64,000 nucleotides of DNA from Paraspadella gotoi (lineage: Eukaryota > Chaetognatha). This document shows, piece by piece, positions 43,850-53,794 of the stretch. The stretch covers positions 5,020,740-5,084,739 of the forward strand of contig CM119263.1 of NCBI GenBank assembly GCA_051294375.1, read 5' to 3'. Made by a program: the position numbers and the translations under genes. Within the stretch, counting starts at the first letter, position 1. Each line of letters begins with the position of its first letter. Under the pieces are notes generated by a model. That model was not told where the DNA came from, searched no databases, and worked only from the letters and a program-made list of their open reading frames with translations.

Positions 43850-44447
43850 TCTCTTCTTCCTCTTCTCTCTCTCTCTCCTCTCTTCTCTCTCTCTCTCTCT
43901 TTCCGAGATTCCGCACTGCGTCTCTATCTTTATTTCTTTTTATATGCGAGCGATCGTACGAGTACCAATCGGTCAACCCCTCCCTCTTCTACACCCCAGA
44001 GGCCTTCCCCCTTTTCACTCTTCCACGCCCACTAGAATGAAATGAAAGCTGCTTATGAAAATTATAAAAGTCAATTACAAACAAGGTACCATCATATTGA
44101 ACATTTAAAAAATTCATTTCATGTTTTTTTTTTTACTTTTCGCTGTTGCTTATATTCAAATAATACTATCGTTATGAAATATTAAAATTTCAAAATAAGT
44201 TTTAAAAATTTTGATGCTAGATTTGGATTCCTTTTCAAAACTTAATATATAAGAAAATAAATATAGTTTTTAAAATATATTTTAATTAACTGAGTTACAA
44301 ATTTTAAAAACTATATTTAAATATAAAAAAAATAATTTTGAGCTAAAATATGGGTTTTTTCTGATTTTTTGTGCAAACTTAATGAGAGAATATTTAACAA
44401 AGAATAAAGGAATAACGAATCTCTCTCCGCAAAAAATGAAAAAAAAG

Positions 44448-45010
44448 ACATTTTGAAATTAAACATTTATAGGGTTAAGTACTATGAATAAATATAGCCT
44501 ACAGTGTATATATGCCTACTGTCTATATAGCCTAAAAAACATTTTGAAATGTAAACATTTATAGAGTTAGTACTATGAAATAAATATAGCCTACTGTGTA
44601 TATAGCCTACTGTCTATATAGCCTAAAAAAACATTTTGAAATGTAAACATTTATAGAGTTAGTACTATGAATAAATATAGCCTACTGTGTATATAGCCTA
44701 CTGTCTATATAGCCTAAAAAACATTTTGAAATGTAAACATTTATAGGGTTAGTACTATGAATAAATATAGCCTACTGTGTATATAGCCTACTGTCTATAT
44801 AGCCAAAAAACATTTTTGAAATGTAAACATTTATAGAGTTAGTACTATGAATAAATATAGCCTACTGTGTATATAGCCTACTGTCTATATAGCCTCAAAA
44901 AAACATTTTGAAATGTAAACATTTATAGGGTTAGTACTATGAATAAATATACTACTGTGTATTATAGCCTACTGTCTATATAGCCTCAAAAAAGAAATTG
45001 AAGTATAGGG
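44448..45010 (+). repeat. 91-base minisatellite, about six units
   Basis: Units begin ACATTTTGAAATGTAAACAT at about 44,448, 44,539, 44,631, 44,721, 44,810 and 44,903, with a truncated one near 44,994. Each contains TTAGTACTATGAATAAATA and two near-identical half-units (AGCCTACTGTGTATAT and AGCCTACTGTCTATAT). Copy P has a 191-N gap here (37,109-37,299), so the array was not resolved there. Confidence 0.9.
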
Positions 45011-45288
45011 TTAGTACTATGAATAAATATAGCCTACTGTGTATATATCCTAACGTTTCTTTACATACAACGTTGTTCATTTTCTCTCTTTTAGAATTTT
45101 AATTAAAGTTAAATTTAGAAAACTTCGCTTTAACGCGCTCATTCCACTCCCCACTCACTCTCCACACCCCACTTTACCCTTCCACATCCCTCAGTTTTGA
45201 TTCGTCTCTCGAGTCAACGTTCTTTTCTCGTTTTTAATAAACTCCTTCTTGTTTTAATTCCAAAAGAGGAAGAGAGAAAGAGAGAGAG

Positions 45289-45347
<59 letters not shown>

Positions 45348-46410
45348 ACGTGGCTTCGCCTCGCGATGTCACTTTTTTTTCCACAAACGAAATCGAATGT
45401 GTTTTTTTTCTCAGAGAAAAATGGGAGAGGAAAAAAGATGATACTCTGTGGGAGAGATACAGTGTGCCGTGAATGGAATATGGCGAAATACAACGTGCCG
45501 TGGATATGTTCGCTAAATCTTGGCCGAATAATATCCGTGACGGAAAATTGTTACAAATTACAATATTCGAAAAAGAATGCTGAGGCGAGCGCCGCCATCT
45601 CGACAACGACAACCACTACTAATACTTCTTTCGCAAGTTAGCTGTTGCAATGCGCTGTAATGCTGTAATTCTGTTGCAATGCGCTGTAATGCTGTAATGA
45701 TGTTGCAATGCGCAGTAATCCTGACAAGGAAACGTTTCTATGACAACGTTGGCCAAACAAACTTCAAACTTATAGTTATACACTTGAAAGTCTCTATGAA
45801 ATTGTACAAACAATATAAAAATTATCCATTCATCTAATAAATAAGCTATCTTGCCCCTGATTTTGGACAGGCTTGGTGGTTTAAGGCCTCCATCACTCTT
45901 ACACAAGATAATGACATAGCAGGTCCCTGCAAGCTTTCAACCAAGATTCTCTCAACGTCTCGTTTATCCACTCCCAGAGTTCCTGGCTTCTCTATCAATG
46001 AAGTGGCATATGAGTATATGAGTAATTGCATGTGTTGAGAAAAACGAGTTAATGAGTGAAAAACGAACTTGCTTTTATTTTTTTTATTCCCACACATACA
46101 TTTTTCCACACATCATTCGTCTTTCCTCTTTTCTCCCCCGAACGACGATTAAACCAATTTAAGTCTAAATATCATATCTGAATAAAAATCTAAATTGAAA
46201 AAAAAATCTAACACAAATCTAAAATGAAACATAAAATTTTAAATAAAATCTAAATCCAAATCGAAATTGAATTGAGAAAAAATTTAAAAATGTTATCAAA
46301 AACGGATAAATTTTCTTTCCGGTTTAAATCTCATAGGGGACTTTTTCTAAGTCTTCAACCTAATTTTTCCCAATATTTTTTTTAGCCGATAATTCTCATT
46401 CTCTCTCTCT

Positions 46411-46500
46411 CTTTCTTTCTTTTCTTCTCTCTCTCTCTCTCTCTTCTCTCTCTTCTCTCTCTCTCTCTCTCTTCTCCTCTCTCTCTCTCATCTCTCTCTC
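46411..46500. repeat. CT-rich junction between Q and R1
   Basis: A (CT)n-type tract with T-rich patches joins the end of copy Q to R1. Confidence 0.7.
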
Positions 46501-46645
46501 TCTCTCTTTTTTTTTCTGTTTTAATTTTAAAATTCGTAACTAATCTCCCGGAAGCGGTTTTTTCCGTCCATCTGTCCGTCTATCTCCGTTTCTCTCTGTC
46601 TCAATCCCCTACTCCTCTCCTCTCTCTCCTCTCTCTTCTTCCTCT

Positions 46646-46684
<39 letters not shown>

Positions 46685-47232
46685 TCCATTAATCTCCCCC
46701 GCTTTTCCATATCCTGCCGTTCAGCGAGAGCGTGCCTCTTGTTTTTGTGTTCCTGCACACGTGAAATGAAATACTAGTTAGGAAGTCGGGCACTTCCGGC
46801 CTAAGCCCGCCTTCCATTGCCACGCCTCTTTTTAACGCCCACCCCCGTAAACGCCCTCAAAACAGCTCCAACTCGGTCACGCCTTCTCTGTTCGCCACTC
46901 CGCACCCTTTTCTCTCCTCTCTCTCCTCCTCCTCCTCTTCCTCTCCCTCTTCCTCCTCCTCTTACTCCTCCTCCCCCACAACTTCCTCCAAGGCTGTCGA
47001 GCTTCGCCTTCGTCATAAGGAGAGAACTTGATGGCGATTTCCGAGAGAATGTCGGACGGTGGGGGGAAGTGATGGGGAGGTGGAGGTGGGAATCTTAATT
47101 ATGTGGAATCTTAAACTGCGTTTTGATAAAAATGTTTAATTTGAGAATATGGGAGATGCTGGTGAATAATTTAAATTTATTTAAAAGAAATGTGGATGGA
47201 AGAATGAAACAATTTTGACTTTTGGAGAAAGT

Positions 47233-47300
<68 letters not shown>

Positions 47301-47345
47301 AAGGAGATGAGAGAGAGAGAGAGAGAGTAACAGAGACGAAATTAA
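46501..47345 (+). repeat. Tandem-duplicated segment, copy R1
   Basis: Contains TTCGTAACTAATCTCCCGGAA, CCGTCCATCTGTCCGTCTAT, a (CT)n run (46,640-46,679), CCATATCCTGCCGTTCAGCG, a C-rich patch, TTCGCCTTCGTCATAAGGAG, GAATCTTAAACTGCGTTTTG, and a (GA)n run (47,236-47,330). All recur in R2 in the same order. Confidence 0.85.
46785..46885. promoter_or_regulatory. Promoter-like C-rich patch with ETS and KLF words (R1)
   Basis: A CACTTCCGG word (ETS-type core) is followed by CCACGCCTC and CGCCCACCCCCG words (KLF/Sp-type). It recurs in R2 at about 47,945-48,020 with even clearer words (CCACGCCTC twice, CCACGCCCACCCCC). A possible CpG promoter; no exon is recognised downstream in both copies. Confidence 0.35.
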
Positions 47346-47640
47346 TAATCCTTTGAGAATGCGCTATTAAGTTAAACTTCTTTGAAAACATTTCCCGATC
47401 ATTAGAATTTCCATCGGATTATTCTGTCATTACTTTTGTCATTGAGAGATATTTTTCTAATTTTTTACTGCGCCTGTACATGAAAATCTCCCTTTCCTTT
47501 TATATTCTTCCGCCTTTTTTTTTCTTTTTCTTTTATTCTTTCCTTCATTNNNNNNNNNNNNNNNNNNNNNNNNNTCTCTCTTTCTTTCTTTCTCTTTCTT
47601 TCTCTCTCTCTCTCTCTTCTCTCTTCTCTCTCTCTCTCTC
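47346..47640. other. Spacer between R1 and R2 with a 25-N gap
   Basis: Short unique sequence, then T/C-rich sequence with a 25-N gap at 47,550-47,574 against a CT microsatellite. No gene. Confidence 0.6.
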
Positions 47641-47788
47641 TCTCCTCTCTCTCTTCTTTTTTTTTCTGTTTTAATTTTAAATTCGTAACTAATCTCCCGG
47701 AACAGGTTTTTTCCGTCCATCTGTCCGTCTATCTCCGTTCTCTCTGTCTCAATCCCCTACTCCCTCTCTCTCTCTCTCTCTCTCTCTC

Positions 47789-47836
<48 letters not shown>

Positions 47837-48450
47837 GTGATCCATTAATCTCCCCCGCTTTTCCATATCCTGCCGTTCAGCGAGAGCGTGCCTCTGTTTT
47901 TGTGTCTCTGCCAACCGTGAAATGAAATACTAGTATCGAAGTCGCGGCACTTCCGGCCTAAAGCCACGCCTCCATTGCCACGCCTCTTTTTCCACGCCCA
48001 CCCCCGTAAACGCCCTTCAAAACACGCTCCAACCTCGGTCACGCCTTCTCGTTCGCCCCACTCCGCACCCTTTCTCTCCCTCCTCCTCTCCTCCTCCTCC
48101 TCCTCCTTCCTCTCCCTCTTCCTCCTCCTCTTACTCCTCCTCCCCACAACTTCCTCCAAGGCTGTCGAGCTTCGCCTTCGTCATAAGGAGAAAACTTGAT
48201 GGAGGAGATAAAGCATTCCGAGGAAGATTGCGTCGGAGGTTGGGGGGGAGTGAGGGAGGTGGAGGTGGGAATCTTAATTATGTGAATCTTAAACTGCGTT
48301 TTGATAAAAATGTTTAATTTGAGAATATGGGAGATGCTGGTTGAATAATTAAATTTATTTAAAAGAAATGTGGATGGAAGAATGAAACAATTATTTGACT
48401 TTTGGAGAAAGTGACCGGAGAAAGAGAGAAGAGAGAGAGAAAGAGAGAGG
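47641..48450 (+). repeat. Tandem-duplicated segment, copy R2
   Basis: Second copy of R1, with a longer pure (CT)n run (47,763-47,834). After ATAAGGAGAAAACTTGATGG the two copies differ by a short block (R2 has GGAGATAAAGCATTCCGAGG). This argues against a shared start codon there. Confidence 0.85.
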
Positions 48451-49080
48451 AGTGGACGATACGTCCATACGGGCTACGGACTGAACAGGTGAGACGTGAG
48501 TCCGATGTGACGAGGAGTCACATAGTTCTAGTCTAACGAGTAATTAAGGTATCTCAGCAGCTCGTATCAAACAGTAAACTGCTCTGATAGTACACATCTC
48601 CATGCCGCCGACAACTTCTACGCACGAGCACACCGGCCGTCTCCGAACTGGCCCTGCTGCTGTGGTTCCCGACCGCAACTTCGGTGTTCTTTCAGGATCA
48701 TTATAGTCTCTGCGTCTGATCGGAAACAGTCTGATCAGACTGCCCGACTCACTACTTAGTCCGGTAGGCAGCGCAGCGCTCTTAAGCAGCGCTGGTACTG
48801 TAACACTAGTTAAAGCATGGTGAGTTAGTTTAATCGCCGAATCCACAGTACGTCTCTTTGCTGTCTCAAACGTGCCGACCGACACTCCACGCGCGCTCCA
48901 CTCTCCACGCCCGTCCCCCGCCGACGGCAGATGTAGGTCTAGAAAAGACTAACTCCTCACAATGAAAACAGTTTCGGTGTAATGTCTGAGACCAAACAGT
49001 AGCAGCATAAATAAAATAATAATAAGAGAGAAGGCGTGGGGTGGAAATATTCGTATTGCTGTTGAATAACATGAAGGATA
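48451..49080. other. Non-repetitive island with palindromes; possible solo LTR
   Basis: Balanced composition unlike its surroundings, and no microsatellites. It holds a hairpin ATGTGAC-GAGGA-GTCACAT (48,505-48,523), a perfect 16-base palindrome CAGTCTGATCAGACTG (48,727-48,742), and two AGCGCT palindromes around CTTAAG (48,777-48,797). A 113-codon frame on the minus strand (48,544-48,885) has no recognisable motif. The TGT start near the hairpin would suit an LTR, but no partner or internal domain is seen. Confidence 0.35.
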
Positions 49081-50797
49081 ATTTATATGAATAACTGTCC
49101 TCACCAATGCTTTTTAACTATACCTCATGATTGATGTTATTTCTGCGGAGACATACAGAGACCCAAGTTACCAGGCAAAACCTCTGAAACGCTACGCACG
49201 TCAAGCAAATAATAACAGACCGTTTATTTCATTTTCATCTTGAAAATATCGATTTTTTTTCCAGGTGTTTTATCGCTTTTTTCTCTGTTTATTAGAATTT
49301 TGTTTTATCAGTTTTTAACCATTGGGAACAATAGCGTTGTTATTCTTTGTTTTTAAATTGTTATCCTCTTTGGAAATATCGGTCTGGTACCGCCTGCGTG
49401 TATACTGTTCAGTACTCTGTTTATTTAACGTTTTATCCACTTTTTACTTAAAGAAAGAAGTCGATACGGTAACTTTACCTCACTGTTTTTATATACTTTG
49501 TTTTACATTGCAAAAATACCGTTCTTGCCGTTTTTTTTTTTTCTTAAGTTTTTATTTCCTTTCATTTTTGAAAAATAAAAAAAAGTCTTTTCTGTTATTT
49601 TATTAAAGTTTTCAGTATGCTTCTTTGACAGAGGAAAAAGTCCGTTGTTGGTGTATATTTATACGTTGTTTTATCTTTGAACGCACGTCTGCAGCACACA
49701 CATGAACTACATCATATTAAAATTAAAGAGATAATACCACTAAGAGTATGACAAGGCGAAGAACTCGAGGCAGAGTATGTAAGAAGCGTAATAAATAAAT
49801 AATCTAACTATAGGTAGAGAACAATGGAAATTTGTTCCCCTCCCCTAACATGGTTTTTAGTAATTCACTTAAAAAATCCGGGAACATATTTTAATAAACT
49901 GTCGCTCACCCAATTTTTTAACTCCAACCTTCGGGTATCCGATGTATCATTTACTGTCTGATCGAAAAAGTTATTTAACGGTTTTTTTGCATATTGTCCT
50001 TCGTGTATTATCTTTTCTAACTTTTACTTCGTTCGTTCTGTCACATGATTAAAAATCTCTTTTCCCTTTTTTATCCCTACTTTTTATTATTCCGTCTTCT
50101 TCTAAAACATCGCGGCGGACTAAAATTATTTTGGGTACTTACTTATAACTCTTTTGAATATTCCTTTTCTTCAAATTAATTTTTTAGCGGTAACATTATA
50201 TGTTTACGCATTAATTTGTGAGTTGAATACTTAACGATGAGCACTGCTCTCTAAACCTCACCTTAACCCTGCTGCAAATCACACCGCATCATACATATTC
50301 GCACCAGTTGTTAGTTGAAGCATCAAACCGTCCATAAATAGTCATTTGATTACCACCAAAGACCATACCTATAATTTTCTGTCTGTTTCGTTCTGTGCTC
50401 TTTGTTTTGTCAACTGACCTGTCTGCTCTCTACTTTTCCAAAAAAAGATTAACAGTTCTGGGTTTGTTATCTTTTTTTTTCACTCTGTTTTTTCTCACCA
50501 AAATAATTTCTTAATTTTTCCTTCTTTTCATTTGCTGAAAAAGTGTTTTTTTCTCTTTTTTTTTCTTATTTGTGTTTTGCTCAAAATTTATGAGCTACAA
50601 TAACAAAGACATTTTTTTTCGTCTGCTCTTTTTTTTTCGTCTGCTCTTCTCTTTCCAAAAAAAGATAAAGTTTGGGTTTTTTCTTTTTTTTTATTCTTTT
50701 TTTTTCAAAAAAATTTCTAATTTTTCTTCTTTTCTTTCGAAAAAGTTGAATCCTTCTCTTCGCTCCTCCCACCGCTGGTTTTGCGCTAATTGAGAGG

Positions 50798-50841
<44 letters not shown>

Positions 50842-51069
50842 TCTAAAATGATAAATTTCTATTGCAATTTCGGTTGTTTTCTCAAGCGGATAGCGAAAAC
50901 TGCTTCAATGGTCGAGGTTAATAAAATACTAAAAAGAAAATGTTAAATAATCAAAGACTTACCTGGAAAAGAAAACATCCATTGGCGCATCAGGGAAATA
51001 AAAGAATAATAAATATAATTAATTAAAAATAGTTTCATCTAGTCAATGTATCAATTAATAATGAGCCTA
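49081..51069. other. AT-rich stretch, no gene seen
   Basis: About 2 kb of AT-rich DNA with T runs and one (GA)n run (50,801-50,838). No exon, transposon motif or tandem repeat beyond simple runs is recognised. Confidence 0.55.
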
Positions 51070-51122
51070 TGAGGTTAAATGTTAGGCAGCACTTTAAATA
51101 CCTACAGTATTTGCCTCCTGCG

Positions 51123-51126
<4 letters not shown>

Positions 51127-51178
<52 letters not shown>
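51127..51178. repeat. (CT)n microsatellite
   Basis: About 26 CT units. S2 has a heavily interrupted version at 53,848-53,906. Confidence 0.9.
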
Positions 51179-52577
51179 GTATCGAATTAAGAGCGAAAAC
51201 TCTCTTTCTTATGAAGTCAGAGGACACAGCCAATTGTTTACTTGTTTCCCCAGTGCCTAAATTTCATTTTAGAGCAAGAGAGAGAGTTAGAGAGAGAGAG
51301 AGAAAAAGAGAGGATGAGAGGAGACTCCTATATCTGGCCAGTGAGTCTCCTCGTTTTCTTTTTCCTTCTTCCTTCCATCCCTTTCTCATTTCTCTCTCTC
51401 TCTCTCTCTCTCTGCTCTCTCTCTCTCCTCGTCTCTTCTCCTCTCCTCTCTCTTCTCCTCTCCAGAAAATTGGCATCGAAGGAAGAGAGGGAGTTTGCCA
51501 AAAAAATTTCGAGTCTCGGGTTTTTTGTTTCCTTTTTTGGGGGAAGGAGAAAAAAATCTTTGATTCTGGAGATGAGGAAGAGGGGGAGAGGGGTAAGGAT
51601 GGGGTTGGGGTATGGAGGAGGGTGAAGGGTTAGGAAGGGGTGAGGTAAAGGAGATGGGAGGGTGAGGCAAGATTTGGGACGATTCGCCGAAATGGGAGGT
51701 GACATTACGGCGAAATTACGACGAAAAGGCGAACCGAAGTCGAAGAGCGAGGCGACAGTGGAAAATGGAGCGGAATGGCATGGTTGGCATAGACGGCATG
51801 GGGCTACTATGTCGACCCACCCGATGATTTATAGCGACGAACGAAGCAAAACAGCGAGAAAAAACATTTTGGTGTTGAGAGCAATAAAGATCCCGAAACA
51901 AATGACGAAACTTTTTTTTTCTTTCTCTGTTTTGTTGACTGAAAAATTGGTGGTTTTCAAAATATTCATCTTTTCGTCAAAGAATGAATTCTGTGCCTCG
52001 TTCGTTTTCTTGGCGATAGATTCAGTTGTGAATGAAAGGAAGTATCTATCCCTCTCTCTCTCTCTCTCNNNNNNNNNNNNNNNNNNNNNNNNNNNNNNNN
52101 NNNNNNNNNNNNNNNNNNNNNNNNNNNNNNNNNNNNNNNNNNNNNNNAATTTTTTTTAAATTTGTTTAATTACTTACAAACTGAGTTGAGAGGCAACACA
52201 AGTCGCCCACTCTGTCTCTCTTTCACGGAATGGGGAAAGGGGGAAACCGTAAAGTTTAAGCTCAGGGGCAATAAGTGGCATGCACTGATAGGGCAATCCG
52301 CACTCGCAATGGATCAGAGAGCAAGGGCACTACAAAGTCCATAAGGCGGTTTACAAAAGGGTTTTTACTGGCTACCGCGGTAGCTATTGGGGCGACCCAT
52401 AAGAGGAATTCAAAGGGACATCCAACGGGGAATTCCAAAGGGGCAGCCAAAGGGGTAAGCCGGTCTGGGGCGAAAGAGAATGGGGTTCCTGCGGCGAAGA
52501 GAGAGACAGAGAGGATTAGTCCCTCATTTCTATTCCGAAGATGAGACGAAGTGAGAAAAAACCCCGCTGGCTTGAGG

Positions 52578-52685
52578 GTGATTGGACAGAGATGTTTGGT
52601 TGATTGGAGTGATTGGTTAGAGAGAATGGGATGATTGGTTAGAGAGGATAGGATGATTGGTTAGAGAGAGTTCAGGATGATTGGA
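52578..52685 (+). repeat. Tandem array of GATTGGTTAGAGAG (CCAAT-box array)
   Basis: ATTGG occurs at 52,581, 52,603, 52,612, 52,634, 52,656 and 52,680. The main units are 22 bases (GATTGGTTAGAGAGAATGGG-type). TAACCAATC on the other strand is a close NF-Y consensus. A decayed version is in S2 at 55,440-55,550. Confidence 0.8.
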
Positions 52686-53770
52686 GTCGTAAAAAAATAG
52701 ATTCTTAAATATACTAAATGAGAGTGAGTTCACCAATCTCACCATAGTAGTAAATTATTTAAAATCCCATTGGTTTGTGTTCTGTTTTGATATTAGGCCT
52801 ATTTTGGGGTTTTACCATGCTTTTTTATATCGTTTAGTAGTTTAATTGATTCACAGATGATTTTGTGATAGCAATAGGATTAAAGGTCCGAATTGGCCTG
52901 AGTTGTGTTTTGAGAGTTAGAGTGAGACATTGCGCTTTCTTCTTCGTCTTCGTTATCGAAACTTGGGAGTTGGGACTCAGATGTCGATTTCTCTGCTGTC
53001 GGAGGTCGAGCCGTTCTGCCCCAACGGCGACGCCCTCGTTGGCCCCCGTGGACGCCAATACGAAATTAATTTTAAGAATTACTTTTAGGCAAAAAAAAAA
53101 ACGAAACGAAACGAGATGGAAATTCAACTTTTTTTTTCTTTTTCGTAGAGAAAGGTTTAAGGGGAGTTAAGCTTTTTTAACTCTCAGGCGGATCGAGATA
53201 CGAGGGTTTNNNNNNNNNNNNNNNNNNNNNNNNNNNNNNNNNNNNNNNNNNNNNNNNNNNNNNNNNNNNNNNNNNNNNNNNNNNNNNNNNNNNNNNNNNN
53301 NNNNNNNNNNNNNNNNNNNNNNNNNNNNNNNNNNNNNNNNNNNNNNNNNNNNNNNNNNNNNNNNNNNNNNNNNNNNNNNNNNNNNNNNNNNNNNNNNNNN
53401 NNNNNNNNNNNNNNNNNNNNNNNNNNNNNNNNNNNNNNNNNNNNNNNNNNNNNNNNNNNNNNNNNNNNNNNNNNNNNNNNNNNNNNNNNNNNNNNNNNNN
53501 NNNNNNNNNNNAGATTCTGTTCTCTTCTTTCTGTTGGGCTTTTTTTGTTTGTTTTTTTTTCAGTTTTTCTGTTTCTCTTTAGTCCTAATTTTCTTTATTT
53601 TTCTTTCTCTTTCGTCTTTTATATTACTTTACTTTTTATTCTTTATCATCCTCTTTACTCCCTCTCTCATTTTTTTTCTTCCCTCTTCTCCTTTCTTTCC
53701 TCATTCTTCTTCTTTCCTCTCCCTCTCTTTTTCTTTCCTCCCTTCNNNNNNNNNNNNNNNNNNNNNNNNN

Positions 53771-53794
53771 ACTTCACAGTCTAGCTGCAAGCGA
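53771..53794. other. Short junction after a 25-N gap
   Basis: The gap 53,746-53,770 (25 N) separates S1 from S2. A few unmatched bases follow before S2 begins. Confidence 0.7.

Larger units (their letters stand above)
41385..46410 (+). repeat. Duplicated segment, copy Q
   Basis: Colinear with P and without gaps. It contains CCAAT boxes at 42,468, 42,584, 43,463 and 43,494, the GTT repeat at 43,580-43,622, the full 91-base minisatellite, the TGTTGCAATGCGC repeat, and the dispersed element at 45,837-45,930. No protein-coding gene is recognised. Confidence 0.85.
51070..53745 (+). repeat. Tandem-duplicated segment, copy S1
   Basis: Colinear with S2 (53,795-56,490): TTGCCTCCTGCGGTTCTC, TCAGAGGACACAGCCAAT, GAAAATTGGCATCGAAGGAAG, ATGGGAGGTGACATTACGGC, GTCGACCCACCCGA, GCATGCACTGATAGG, the ATTGG array, TAAAGGTCCGAATTGG, and the TTCTTTCTGTTGGGC pyrimidine tract. 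Gaps lie at 52,069-52,147 and 53,210-53,511. A frame at 52,275-52,544 (with KGFLLATAVAIG and KGHPTGNSKG words) is partly kept in S2 but is broken there, and no family is recognised. Confidence 0.85.

Noticed and set aside
48190-48260. Start codon and short acidic peptide (MEEIKHSEED) after CATAAGGAGAAAACTTG in R2
   Set aside because: The R1 copy reads a different, short frame at the same place, so the supposed coding start is not conserved between copies.
48481-48560. Hammerhead-type ribozyme around the ATGTGAC/GTCACAT hairpin
   Set aside because: The required CTGANGA and GAAA core words are not present in the right places on either strand.
51662-52060. A 165-codon frame starting MRQDLGRF, apparently exon-like
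   Set aside because: The last part runs through N and (CT)n, no protein family is recognisable, and the S2 copy has frameshifts throughout. I treat it as unproven.
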